This document shows positions 52,405-61,766 of a DNA stretch of 64,000 bases, one piece after another. Within the stretch, counting starts at the first letter, position 1, and each line of letters opens with the position of its first letter. This stretch comes from Mucilaginibacter dorajii (lineage in GTDB: Bacteria > Bacteroidota > Bacteroidia > Sphingobacteriales > Sphingobacteriaceae). The notes under the pieces were generated by a model. That model saw nothing but the letters and a program-made list of their open reading frames with translations. It searched no databases and was not told the DNA's origin. The position numbers and the translations under genes are program-made. The DNA is taken from the NCBI RefSeq assembly GCF_024808255.1, contig NZ_JANTYS010000002.1:248001-312000 (forward strand), read 5' to 3'.

Positions 52405-53247
52405 ATGGTAGCCGTAACGATTGACTGCCGGCTGGGAAACCAGTTATTCCAATATGCTTTTATAAAGGCCTTGTCGCTGAAATTGGATACACCTTTTTTT
52501 CTGAACGAAAGCGTAGAGAAATTTATAGTAGAAGACTATTTTGAACTCAGCGGCTATCGCCCATGGTTAAATAAGTATTTCAGGATCTATTTTAAAATAA
52601 GACACAGCTTGTTAAAAAGCCTTCAAAGCGTTGCTATTGGCCAGTATAATAAAGAGGAGTACCTTACATTAACAAACGATCAAATATACCAGGGATATTT
52701 TCAGTCAGAAGCCTTCTTTAATGACATCATCGTCGATATTTCCCGATATATCAAAGTAAAAAAGCGACATATTAAAATCTTCAATGAAAAGTACAGCCAG
52801 GTATTTAGCAATCGTCGTGTAGTGGCTGTACATATTCGTCGCGGAGATTATCTTGATTTAAATAACTGGTGGGCCGAAAACCTGGGCAGCAGCGACTTAA
52901 CGCTGCCAATCAGCTATTATCAACATTGCCTGGCGCAAATACCCGATATAGCTGCCTGCCAGGTAATTTTTGTAAGCGATGATATCGCGTTTGTCAAGTC
53001 GGCTTTTGCGCATATACCCGGCGCCTTATTTGCCGGCGATGATCTGATCACAGATTTTCAGTTGTTGTTGAACGCCGATATATGCATATTATCGCAAAGC
53101 ACATTTTCATGGTGGGCGGCCTATCTGAATCCTAAAAGTGATAAAAAGATATTTTGCCCGCGGTACTGGCTTGGCTTTAAAATAAAAAAAGAATACCCCG
53201 TTGCCATCATTCCGCCCGAATGGATCCAGGTAGAATTTAGTATATAA
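52405..53247 (+). CDS. Alpha-1,2-fucosyltransferase family (GT11), second copy
   Basis: A 280-residue GT11 enzyme with the canonical VHIRRGDYLDL motif (near 148), RLGNQLFQYAF at the start and STFSWWAAYLN near 233. About half of its positions match the first GT11 gene at 46450 by eye, including DYFEL, GYFQSE and GSxDLxLPISYY, so they are diverged paralogues. It has its own short gaps on both sides. Confidence 0.9.
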   Translation: MVAVTIDCRLGNQLFQYAFIKALSLKLDTPFFLNESVEKFIVEDYFELSGYRPWLNKYFRIYFKIRHSLLKSLQSVAIGQYNKEEYLTLTNDQIYQGYFQSEAFFNDIIVDISRYIKVKKRHIKIFNEKYSQVFSNRRVVAVHIRRGDYLDLNNWWAENLGSSDLTLPISYYQHCLAQIPDIAACQVIFVSDDIAFVKSAFAHIPGALFAGDDLITDFQLLLNADICILSQSTFSWWAAYLNPKSDKKIFCPRYWLGFKIKKEYPVAIIPPEWIQVEFSI

Positions 53248-53288
53248 TCATCAATGTTATTTAACCTTTTATATCAGCTTAATTTTTA

Positions 53289-54407
53289 ATGGGATTTATC
53301 AGATTTCTACTGGCCTGCGCTGTAGTGCTTGCACACACGAGCACTATAATGGGCTACTCGCCGGTAGCAGGGAACCTTGCGGTTCAATGTTTCTACATTA
53401 TTTCGGGATTTTACATGGCAATGGTTTTAACAGAAAAATATAACAAGCCAGGTGCCAGTTATCAGTTTTATACCAATAGGGCTTTAAAAATATACCCGGC
53501 CTATTGGCTAAATCTTATATTACTTATTTTTTGGGCCGTATTTGTTTACCATCAGCATTACCCGGGCACGTTAGACTTTTACACCAAATATGCGCATCCA
53601 TCCCTATCAACTTATATTTACCTAATATTGGCTAATTTGCTGCTTATTGGTTTAGACTGGGTATTTTTATTGGGTATTAACAAAAGTGGGCAATTATATT
53701 TTACCGGCTATTTTAACAGCAGTAAGCCATCGGTTTACAATTTTGCTTTTAATGGTGCTGCATGGACAATTGGCGTTGAACTTGCCTTTTATTTAATAGC
53801 CCCCTGGCTAAATAAACGTAAAAACTACATACTCCTTACTATTTTTCTTTTAAGCCTGGGTTTGCGGCTCTGGTGCTATCATCTACAAGACGGCCCGCCC
53901 TGGGATTATATGTTTTTCCCTACGCAGCTGATATATTTTATAGGTGGAATGTTTTCCTACCGTATGTACGCCAAATACATCAAAAACAAAGCAAGCAAGG
54001 CGTTACTATATCTTTTTTATGGAATTCTTCTTTGTGTGGTGCTGCTTTACTACCAATTTTTTGAAGAAAACTACGCCAAGCAAATCGTACTATTTTTGTG
54101 CATTGCCTTATGTATTCCGTTTGCATTTGAGCTCACCAAAAAAAGCAGGATTGATAGATTTTTAGGCAACTTATCATATCCCATTTATATTGGTCAAAGT
54201 TTAATTATCAAGATAGTTTCGGCTAAAAGATTTCCAAAACTCATTGACGTTGGTTTTACAGCGGTAATAATAGTGATCGTATATGCCCTGATAGTGCAAT
54301 GGTTATTAAATTCCCCTATTGAAAAATACAGGGCTAAAAGGATCAAAAATTTCAACGCCAAAACAGGCGAAAATACACCGGTGATACCCAACCTACCGCT
54401 TTCATGA
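53289..54407 (+). CDS. Acyltransferase 3 family membrane protein
   Basis: A 372-residue protein with about ten membrane helices. It begins FIRFLLACAVVLAHTS (catalytic His15 region), with YIISGFYMAMVL and RALKIYPAYWLNL, the R-x-x-R/FPAYW marks of the OafA/NodX group. Such enzymes acetylate or otherwise acylate sugars on the membrane. C-terminal tail is cytoplasmic and basic. Overlaps the next gene by four bases. Confidence 0.9.
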   Translation: MGFIRFLLACAVVLAHTSTIMGYSPVAGNLAVQCFYIISGFYMAMVLTEKYNKPGASYQFYTNRALKIYPAYWLNLILLIFWAVFVYHQHYPGTLDFYTKYAHPSLSTYIYLILANLLLIGLDWVFLLGINKSGQLYFTGYFNSSKPSVYNFAFNGAAWTIGVELAFYLIAPWLNKRKNYILLTIFLLSLGLRLWCYHLQDGPPWDYMFFPTQLIYFIGGMFSYRMYAKYIKNKASKALLYLFYGILLCVVLLYYQFFEENYAKQIVLFLCIALCIPFAFELTKKSRIDRFLGNLSYPIYIGQSLIIKIVSAKRFPKLIDVGFTAVIIVIVYALIVQWLLNSPIEKYRAKRIKNFNAKTGENTPVIPNLPLS

Positions 54408-55297
54408 AACGGCACGCGTTATTGGTTCCTTGTTATAACGCTCAAAACTACATCGACGGTTTCCTAGAAAATCTATCGAAGTTAACTGTTCCGTTTGACG
54501 AGGTTATTTTTTACGATGATGCCAGTACAGATAACACCTTACAAGCACTTGAATCAAAAGGTATCAGGGTAATAAAAGGCGAAACAAATAAAGGGCCTGG
54601 TTTTGCCCGCAACAGGTTGGCCGGGGCGGCTACCAGTAAATACATTCATTTTCACGACATTGATGATGAATTTAATCCGCTTTTTTTACAGCTGATTGAC
54701 GATAAGCTAAGCCAAAACCAAACTGACGTGATTTTGGGCTATGCAGACTGGATTGACTTTGATAGTCGCGATACCGTGATTCAATGGCGATACGATGAGG
54801 GCGAACTTTTAAAAGATCCGCTATCGTATTTTATAAGCAACCCGCTGGGTATTATTAATACAGTTTATTCCAGGGATATTTTTTTAAAGGTTAAAGGGTT
54901 CAATGAGCATTATACCTGCTGGGAAGATGCTGATTTACACGTTCAATTGGCGGCGGCAGGAGCCACTTTTGGAGTTATCAACCATGTTTTGGCTTACTCA
55001 CTAAGGCATTATAATGGTATTAGTAAAAACGAAGCCAGGTGCTGGGGCTGCAGGCTTAAATTTATTGAAAGCTATTTAAGCAATTTTCAAAGTGCCACAG
55101 CATCTCTTAAAAATGAACTAAAAAAAGTGCAAAATGAATTTGTACGATTGGGCAAATATAAGCAGTTGGGCAACGTCATCTTGCTAAACAAACAACATAA
55201 CCTGCTCATGGATAATTGGAAGATAGTGTTAATTTATAAAGCAAGTAAATTTCTTCCTTCAAATTTCATTAGCTTGATGTTAAAATTAATCAGATAA
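54404..55297 (+). CDS. Glycosyltransferase family 2
   Basis: A 297-residue GT-A enzyme: LVPCYNAQNYIDGFLENL, YDDASTDNTLQAL, NKGPGFARNRLAG and HDIDDEF. The DIDDE metal site differs from the usual DxDD but keeps acidic residues. WEDADLHVQLAAAG gives the catalytic ED of inverting GT2 enzymes. Sugar unknown. Confidence 0.87.
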   Translation: MKRHALLVPCYNAQNYIDGFLENLSKLTVPFDEVIFYDDASTDNTLQALESKGIRVIKGETNKGPGFARNRLAGAATSKYIHFHDIDDEFNPLFLQLIDDKLSQNQTDVILGYADWIDFDSRDTVIQWRYDEGELLKDPLSYFISNPLGIINTVYSRDIFLKVKGFNEHYTCWEDADLHVQLAAAGATFGVINHVLAYSLRHYNGISKNEARCWGCRLKFIESYLSNFQSATASLKNELKKVQNEFVRLGKYKQLGNVILLNKQHNLLMDNWKIVLIYKASKFLPSNFISLMLKLIR

Positions 55298-55309
55298 CCC
55301 GTTAGCATC

Positions 55310-56476
55310 TTGTACAACAGCAGCATAATACAAAAATTAAAAAAAACCTGGGTACGGCTTTTCACAAAGCACCCTTATAAAATCCGTACATACAATCAAT
55401 TGTTTTCGGCTATTGAGGGCACGCCTATTGATCTGCCAGAAAGTTTTTCTGCCATCCTGATCAATGAACCGGGTAAACTAATCATCTATCCACCGGCACC
55501 TGAAATTGAAAACAAAATTGTAGAACGGTACATTGGTAAAAATAAAAGATATCAAATTTCTGGTATCTTTAAGGAACAGGATCGTATACTTTATAGTTTA
55601 GCCGATGGCTGTATTACCGGTAATCTGGGGGTTGTTTATTCGCCTGAAAAAAGAGCTTACGTATATGAATCGGCTAAAGAGTGGTTTATTAATATCAAAG
55701 ACTCACGGTATACTAATGTTATTAATTTCAGGTCTAAAACTAATCTTAAAGGCATAACCCTTTCATGTTTAACTAACGGTGCAGATGGCGGTTTTTACCA
55801 TTTCCTTTTTGAATCGCTTACAAAAATTCAATTTTGTAAATCGCTGATGAACAATATCGACCACATACTATTTAATGGCCCCTGCACCGATTGGAAATTA
55901 AAATGGACAAACAGGGCCGGCATAGATCCTCAAAAGATAACATGGGTTAATGATACCGATCATTTCCAGTGCGACCAACTACTTTTTACCAACCGTCTCA
56001 TTGCCGATCAGCAAATTAGTTCATGGTGCCTCAATTCGTTAAAGTCATTATTTAACGTACCTGTGGTTATTGCTGATGAAATCAACTCCCCTGATGCGAA
56101 AAAGGTATTGCTCATCAGCAGGAAAGGCCTGGCCCGGGATATTAAATGGGAGGATGAATTATTAACACAGTACCCTTTTATTGAAAAAATTGACCTTGCC
56201 CAGTTAAGTACCGCGGAAACCATTGATAAAATGCAGCAGGCCACCCACGTGATTAGTCCGCATGGTGCCGGGTTAAGCAACATTTATTTATGCCGGCCGG
56301 CTACCCGTATTTTAGAAATCTATCCCGATGGGCAAACCTATCAACCTTGCTATTTACGTATTTGTTCGGTTTGTAAGCTCGATTACTCGGTAATCTATCT
56401 TGATTTTGAAAACAGGGAAAATACCCATGCTGGTATCAATGCACTTGAAGAAACGTTATCGGCTTTTTTAAACTAA
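55310..56476 (+). CDS. GT61-like glycosyltransferase (DUF563)
   Basis: A 388-residue protein with the DUF563 core in its C-terminal half: GGFYHFLFESLTK (about 163-175) and SPHGAGLSNIYLCRPATRILEIYP (split about 313-336). GT61 includes xylosyl- and other transferases. No ATG is available near the start; TTG 55310 (12 bases after the previous stop) is the first usable codon and a stop lies just upstream in frame, so a TTG start is proposed. Confidence 0.82.
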   Translation: MYNSSIIQKLKKTWVRLFTKHPYKIRTYNQLFSAIEGTPIDLPESFSAILINEPGKLIIYPPAPEIENKIVERYIGKNKRYQISGIFKEQDRILYSLADGCITGNLGVVYSPEKRAYVYESAKEWFINIKDSRYTNVINFRSKTNLKGITLSCLTNGADGGFYHFLFESLTKIQFCKSLMNNIDHILFNGPCTDWKLKWTNRAGIDPQKITWVNDTDHFQCDQLLFTNRLIADQQISSWCLNSLKSLFNVPVVIADEINSPDAKKVLLISRKGLARDIKWEDELLTQYPFIEKIDLAQLSTAETIDKMQQATHVISPHGAGLSNIYLCRPATRILEIYPDGQTYQPCYLRICSVCKLDYSVIYLDFENRENTHAGINALEETLSAFLN

Positions 56477-56480
56477 ACCC

Positions 56481-57017
56481 ATGTCAAAAATAGTTTCGGC
56501 GCTTTTAAGGTGGTTTTTCAAATTTCGGGGTATCGATATTGATTATAATGTTAACATAAAACCATCGCCCTCAATTTCCCGGGGGATCATGAACAGCAAG
56601 CCGGGCAATATCCAAATCGGCGCTGGTGCTGAGTTATCGCGTGGTGTTATATTAAAAGCATATGGAGGGAACATCAATATTGGTAAAAATGTATTCCTGG
56701 GCGAATACGTAACCATATATGGCCATGGCGGTGTCGAAATAGGTGAAAATACTTTAATAGCCATGCATACCTGTATTGTAAGTTCAAATCACACTATCCC
56801 TTCGCAAGGAACCTTGATTCGGTCGCAGCCAGATATCTTACTGCCCGTAAAAATTGGAAGCGACGTATGGATAGGTGCCGGCGCAAAAATATTAGGCGAT
56901 GTAACCATTGGCAATGGTTGTGTTATAGGTGCAGGATCAGTTGTTACCAAAAGCTTGCCCCCGTATTCTATTGCTGTTGGGGCGCCTGCACGGATAACCG
57001 GACACCGCCATGAATAA
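56481..57017 (+). CDS. Hexapeptide-repeat acyltransferase (left-handed beta helix)
   Basis: A 178-residue protein built of hexapeptide repeats (IQIGAGAEL, INIGKNVFLG, VEIGENTLI, VKIGSDVWIGAGAKILGDVTIG split) with SSNHTIP carrying the likely catalytic histidine, as in WcaF/maltose O-acetyltransferase relatives. It probably O-acetylates a sugar of the polymer from acetyl-CoA. Overlaps the next gene by eight bases. Confidence 0.88.
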   Translation: MSKIVSALLRWFFKFRGIDIDYNVNIKPSPSISRGIMNSKPGNIQIGAGAELSRGVILKAYGGNINIGKNVFLGEYVTIYGHGGVEIGENTLIAMHTCIVSSNHTIPSQGTLIRSQPDILLPVKIGSDVWIGAGAKILGDVTIGNGCVIGAGSVVTKSLPPYSIAVGAPARITGHRHE

Positions 57018-57942
57018 TTTCCTATCTGTTATAATGCCGGCTTATAATCCGCATCAAGGCCGTTTGGCGCAGGTGATTGAGGCATTACAGATCCAAACCT
57101 TACCAACCAACCAATGGGAGTTATTGATTATTGATAATAACTCACCTGCTCCCATACAAATTGATCTTAGTTGGCATCCACACCACCGAATACTTATTGA
57201 AAATAAACAGGGTCTTACGCATGCCAGGCTTAAAGGGTTTAGTGAAGCCAAAGGCGAACTGTTGTTATTGGTTGATGATGACAACATTTTGGAGCCCAAT
57301 TATCTTAAACACATCGTTTCCATTTTTGAAAGCGATCAAAAACTGGGAGCCATTGGCGGCAAATCGCTTCCCTTATTTGAAGCTACACCGCCCACCTGGC
57401 TGCCTGAGTTTTACGGAAACCTGGCCCTTCGCGATCTCGGAGAAAGCATACTTACAGCGAGCAAAACTAACGCATATCCAACCTGCGCGCCTATTGGTGC
57501 AGGTATGGGAATCCGAAAATTGGCACTGGCTAACTACATAAAAAAATACAACTTTGGCACCGGCCTTATAGGTGATCGCACGGGCAAATCATTGGCTTCC
57601 GGGGGGGATAACGATATCGTGCTTGAAATTTTGGCGGCAGGTTGGCGGGTTGGCTATTTTCCTGATCTTACTTTGCAGCATATTATTCCTAAACAGCGCA
57701 TCGAAATTGGTTACCTCGCGCGCTTGGTTCAAAACACAAATGAATCATGGGTTGCAGTTTTAGAAAAACACAGCATAAACCCATGGCAACCTATTCCCAA
57801 ATGGTCTGTTCCCTTAAGAAAGCTGAAGGCGTGGTTAGCACACCAGGCCTGGAAAAACTCCATACATTATTTGAAATGGAAAGCATCCTGCGGATTATTT
57901 GATGGCCTTTCTGCAATTGAAAAAAAACATGCAAAAACATAA
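57010..57942 (+). CDS. Glycosyltransferase family 2
   Basis: A 310-residue GT-A enzyme: SVIMPAYNPHQGRLAQVIEAL, IDNNSPAPI, LTHARLKGFSEAKGE, VDDDNIL (metal site) and ASGGDNDIVLEIL (catalytic acids). Closely matches the GT2 at 47360 in motif order and in the IGGKS segment, so the two are likely paralogues. It overlaps the next gene by 14 bases. Confidence 0.88.
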   Translation: MNNFLSVIMPAYNPHQGRLAQVIEALQIQTLPTNQWELLIIDNNSPAPIQIDLSWHPHHRILIENKQGLTHARLKGFSEAKGELLLLVDDDNILEPNYLKHIVSIFESDQKLGAIGGKSLPLFEATPPTWLPEFYGNLALRDLGESILTASKTNAYPTCAPIGAGMGIRKLALANYIKKYNFGTGLIGDRTGKSLASGGDNDIVLEILAAGWRVGYFPDLTLQHIIPKQRIEIGYLARLVQNTNESWVAVLEKHSINPWQPIPKWSVPLRKLKAWLAHQAWKNSIHYLKWKASCGLFDGLSAIEKKHAKT

Positions 57943-58954
57943 CTATACCGTAGATGCCCTTCGTTTTATTGCTGCATTGATGGTTGTACTTTTTCATTTA
58001 AGTCAGGCTATTCCAGTACAGGAAAACTGGTACAGGCACCTGGTGGTGCATGGTTCACTTGGGGTAGCTATATTTTTCGTAGTTAGCGGCTATTGCATAG
58101 CTTTATCTGCGTATAACTCTGCAAATTTTAAAGATTTTTTAAGCAGGAGGCTCTTTCGCATCTTTCCGGCCTATTGGGTAAGCCTTGGAGTAGTACTCTG
58201 CGCCGTTTGCTTTCAAAAACTATATATCGGTTTCAATTCCGTTGCGGTACTGCCCAGGGATGTTGGATCTGTTTTAGCTATCATCACACTCGCCACCAAA
58301 CCATTTAGCAAAATCACAACCATAAACTGGGTATACTGGTCATTAACCTGCGAGCTACTTTTCTATTGTTCCGTTACCCTTATGCTGCTATTTAACAAGG
58401 CAAAATTAATCTATTTACTTATAGGCTTTTCCTTACTGGCGGCCCTTGTTCCGGCACAACATACCGGCGTTTTATTTTTTTTGGATCAATGGCCTGCTTT
58501 TGGATTGGGTATCAGCATTTTTTATTTATTCAATATAAAGGACAAGCTTTCGGGCTTGTGTTTTATTTGCCTGTTGGCCATAAACCTGTTTGGGTTGTTC
58601 AATAGCTCCGTAAACAATACCGAATACAAAGTTGCCGGCATTATTACTTTTGCTATCATAATCATGGGCAATTACTACCGCATGGTACCTAACTTTGTTA
58701 CCTTGTTGGGGCGATATTCCTATTCGGTATACCTGATTCACATACCGGTAGGCGTATATATACTGGCTCTTTTCGAAAACAAGATCATCCAGAAAAACCC
58801 GGCATTGAATTTTGCTTATGATTTAACAGTATACCTTGTAGTTACAGGACTGGCATGGCTAATATACAATCATATTGAAGTGCCTGCCATTGCCTATGGA
58901 AGAAAATTCGCCCAAAAGTATTTTAATGCCAACGCAAAAAAACATTCTGGTTAA
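57929..58954 (+). CDS. Acyltransferase 3 family membrane protein
   Basis: A 341-residue polytopic protein from ATG 57929 (MQKHNYTVDALRFIAALMVVLFHLS, split), with the DALRFIAAxxVVxFH catalytic start, FVVSGYCIALS and RRLFRIFPAYWVSL. More typical of the OafA family than the copy at 53289. Upstream in-frame TTG and ATG codons lie inside the GT2 gene. Probably acylates a glycan sugar. Confidence 0.9.
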   Translation: MQKHNYTVDALRFIAALMVVLFHLSQAIPVQENWYRHLVVHGSLGVAIFFVVSGYCIALSAYNSANFKDFLSRRLFRIFPAYWVSLGVVLCAVCFQKLYIGFNSVAVLPRDVGSVLAIITLATKPFSKITTINWVYWSLTCELLFYCSVTLMLLFNKAKLIYLLIGFSLLAALVPAQHTGVLFFLDQWPAFGLGISIFYLFNIKDKLSGLCFICLLAINLFGLFNSSVNNTEYKVAGIITFAIIIMGNYYRMVPNFVTLLGRYSYSVYLIHIPVGVYILALFENKIIQKNPALNFAYDLTVYLVVTGLAWLIYNHIEVPAIAYGRKFAQKYFNANAKKHSG

Positions 58955-58955
58955 C

Positions 58956-59864
58956 ATGTTCCAACGCCTTGTAGATATTCTTTACCGTTATCCAAAATCA
59001 AATCTCAAGAGATTTAAACATTTTGGCGGGTATCTGAACTACAGAAAAATGATTGCCAGTCGTAAACTGATGGAAAAGGCCGCGTTTCAGCTTCCTCCGG
59101 TCAATTCACATGCAAACGCTTTATCAATCTATTTTCTTACAGGCAAAAAATACCTTTACCAAACTTTATTTTGTATCCGTTCACTAACTAAAGCCAGTAA
59201 TGAGCAGTTTCAGTTTGCTATTGTTGACGACGGAAGCTTTGACGCTCACATGATTGGGCAAATAAACAGGTTGCTACCAGGTGCTGAGATAATTACACAG
59301 AAAAGCATAAACCAAAACCTCGAAAAAAATCTCCCTTGGGATAAATACCCGGTACTCAGAAACAAACGGAATGTTTATCCACATCTTAAAAAGTTGACGG
59401 ATATTCATACCCTACCGGCTAAAGGATGGAAACTGGTTTTAGATTCTGATATGTTTTTCTGGGACAATCCAACAGAAATAGTATCCTGGTTAAAAAATCC
59501 CCAAGAGCCATTACATATGATAGATTGTGTGGAAAGCTACGGTTATTCGGCCCGATTAATGGAAAGCCTCACAGGTACCATCATGAAACCACTGGTGAAT
59601 GTAGGCACCATCGGTCTGAATAGCGAAGCGATAGATTGGGAAAAGTTGGAATTATGGACAAAAGAACTGGAAGCTAAAGAAGGGACAACCTACTATCTTG
59701 AGCAAGCCCTAACCGCTATGATTATCGGTAACAGTGCATCTGTAGCTTTAGATACTACAAATTATATAGTTAACCCGCTTCATACATCAACGGGTGTGTT
59801 GCATCATTATGTTGATCTATCCAAAGAATATTACTTTAAATCGGCATGGAAAAAATTTATTTAA
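58956..59864 (+). CDS. Putative GT-A glycosyltransferase, tandem pair member 1
   Basis: A 302-residue protein from ATG 58956; the frame is open upstream within the previous gene. ALSIYFLTGKKYLYQTLFCIRSL opens the domain, VDDGSFD follows, and KLVLDSDMFFWDNP (near 175) gives a DxD metal site of the GT8 kind. The next gene has the same motif order. No named family beyond GT8-like or GT-A can be claimed. The start lies one base after the previous stop. Confidence 0.72.
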   Translation: MFQRLVDILYRYPKSNLKRFKHFGGYLNYRKMIASRKLMEKAAFQLPPVNSHANALSIYFLTGKKYLYQTLFCIRSLTKASNEQFQFAIVDDGSFDAHMIGQINRLLPGAEIITQKSINQNLEKNLPWDKYPVLRNKRNVYPHLKKLTDIHTLPAKGWKLVLDSDMFFWDNPTEIVSWLKNPQEPLHMIDCVESYGYSARLMESLTGTIMKPLVNVGTIGLNSEAIDWEKLELWTKELEAKEGTTYYLEQALTAMIIGNSASVALDTTNYIVNPLHTSTGVLHHYVDLSKEYYFKSAWKKFI

Positions 59865-59895
59865 AACGTGGCTTTAAAAGGCTTGGCTTAGTTAT

Positions 59896-60831
59896 ATGTC
59901 CTTAGGAAAACTGGTATACAAATACCTATACGCGCCAACAGCCAGTATCAGGTATAATTTGCATCATTTTGGTATAAAAGGCTGGTACGCTTACAAAAAC
60001 GGTGAAAAACAAATGAAAACAGCGGCTATTAACCTTCCGGCTATCAGCTTGCAAAATTCAGGCGACGTACCTGTAATAAGCTATTTAACCGGCGAAAAAT
60101 ATTGGCACCAAACCATTTTTGGCATTCAATCATTGGTAAATCATTATGGTAACAATATAGGAATTGATATTTATTCCGACGGATCACTTGCCCCGCCAAT
60201 TATTGAAACTTTAAAAAACTACTGCCCTCAAATTACCATCACTACCGAGGCGCAGATCATGGAGAACCTGAATGCCATTATACCTGCTGATAAGTATCCC
60301 TCGCTAAATTTTTTAAGAGATTGGAGCCCGTTTTTTAAAAGGATGATTGATATTCATTGTAAAATGCAATGGGCAATTCATTTAGATAGCGATATGCTTT
60401 TTTTTAAATGCCCCGATGACCTGACTGATTTTTCAAAACAAAAAAAGGCTTTTTTTATGCAGGAGCAAATGAGCGCATCTTATTTTGTTGACGACTCAGA
60501 CGTGCTTTTAAAAAAATATGATATCCCAACGTTGCAAAATGTAAACGGTGGAATTATTGCTTACGATGGCAGCGTGGTAGATTACCCTCGCCTTGAACAT
60601 ATAGCAAAACTATTGCTCGAAAACTATTTTCACCAGGGGCCGGCACGTATAGAACAAACCCTGATGAGTTACATCCTTGCCATGCAAAATGGCACTCCAC
60701 TAAATAAAACCGACTACAAGATATATTACGATAGTGCTGTTGATGACAATGATAACGCTACACTAAGGCATTATATTTTTAAAGCAAAACTCCCTTACTT
60801 TTCGGCCGAATGGAAAACGATCAGCCATTGA
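59896..60831 (+). CDS. Putative GT-A glycosyltransferase, tandem pair member 2
   Basis: A 311-residue paralogue of the preceding gene: HHFGIKGWYAY, VISYLTGEKYWHQTIFGIQSL, SDGSL, KYPSLNFLRDWSPFFKRMIDIH and AIHLDSDMLFF (DxD). The two align along their whole length by eye with about a quarter to a third of positions shared. Its end overlaps the next gene by 22 bases. Sugar and acceptor unknown. Confidence 0.72.
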   Translation: MSLGKLVYKYLYAPTASIRYNLHHFGIKGWYAYKNGEKQMKTAAINLPAISLQNSGDVPVISYLTGEKYWHQTIFGIQSLVNHYGNNIGIDIYSDGSLAPPIIETLKNYCPQITITTEAQIMENLNAIIPADKYPSLNFLRDWSPFFKRMIDIHCKMQWAIHLDSDMLFFKCPDDLTDFSKQKKAFFMQEQMSASYFVDDSDVLLKKYDIPTLQNVNGGIIAYDGSVVDYPRLEHIAKLLLENYFHQGPARIEQTLMSYILAMQNGTPLNKTDYKIYYDSAVDDNDNATLRHYIFKAKLPYFSAEWKTISH

Positions 60832-61766
60832 TCTCAATTTGTATGCCGGCCTATAACGCCGGAGCGTATATTCTACAATCGATAAGATCCATACAGCAAC
60901 AATCCTATCAAAACTGGGAACTCATTGTTGTTAACGACGGATCAAGGGACTATACAGCGCAGGAACTACAAACCATTTCGGACCCACGGGTACAAGTTTT
61001 TCATCAGCAAAACCAGGGACAATGCGCTGCAGCAAATAAAGCCTTTTCGATGTCGAAAGGGACGTTGATTAAGTTTATGGATGCCGATGATCTTTTGTCT
61101 GATGATTTTTTAAAATCGCAGGTAGAAGTGATGGATAATTTTACCGACACTATTGGGTACGCGCAGTGGGGGCGGTTTTATAAAAATGACTTGAATACTT
61201 TTAAATTATCTACCGGACCAGTCACCGGAAATATGCGCCCCTCCGATTGGTTGATCTCTTCCATGCAATCGGCCGAGGTAATGCTGCAATGTGCCTTATG
61301 GCTAATACCACGTACAATTATTAACAAAGCCGGATTATGGAACGAGGAGCTTTCATTGATTAACGATTTTGAATTTTTTATACGCGTACTACTGCAAGCT
61401 AAAGAACTCAGATATGCCGATAAAGCGATTTTATATTACCGGAGCGGGTTACAAAACTCACTTTCTTCAACTACTACCTTAAAAGGTGCAAAATCCGCCT
61501 ACCTCTCCACAGAACTCGGAACCGGGCATCTGCTGAATTTTAGTGACCGGCAGGAGGTGAGGCAGTTATCGGCAAATTGTTTTCAACGATTTGTATACAC
61601 TTTTTACCCCGACTATCCCGAACTTGTAAAAAAAGCAGAACATAAGGTTGCCGAACTTGGCGGATCGACAATACCTTTTCCGGCCGGGGGCTATACACGG
61701 GTACTGGCCAATTTACTGGGCTGGCAAGTCACAAAAAAAATAAAAAAGCTGCTTAAAAGAAAATGA
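60810..61766 (+). CDS. Glycosyltransferase family 2
   Basis: A 318-residue GT-A enzyme: ISICMPAYNAGAYILQSIRSI, VNDGSRDYTAQEL, QNQGQCAAANKAFSMSKG and MDADDLL (metal site), then NDFEFFIRVLLQ. Typical of GT2 with a C-terminal basic tail KKIKKLLKRK. It overlaps the next gene by four bases. Confidence 0.9.
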   Translation: MENDQPLISICMPAYNAGAYILQSIRSIQQQSYQNWELIVVNDGSRDYTAQELQTISDPRVQVFHQQNQGQCAAANKAFSMSKGTLIKFMDADDLLSDDFLKSQVEVMDNFTDTIGYAQWGRFYKNDLNTFKLSTGPVTGNMRPSDWLISSMQSAEVMLQCALWLIPRTIINKAGLWNEELSLINDFEFFIRVLLQAKELRYADKAILYYRSGLQNSLSSTTTLKGAKSAYLSTELGTGHLLNFSDRQEVRQLSANCFQRFVYTFYPDYPELVKKAEHKVAELGGSTIPFPAGGYTRVLANLLGWQVTKKIKKLLKRK

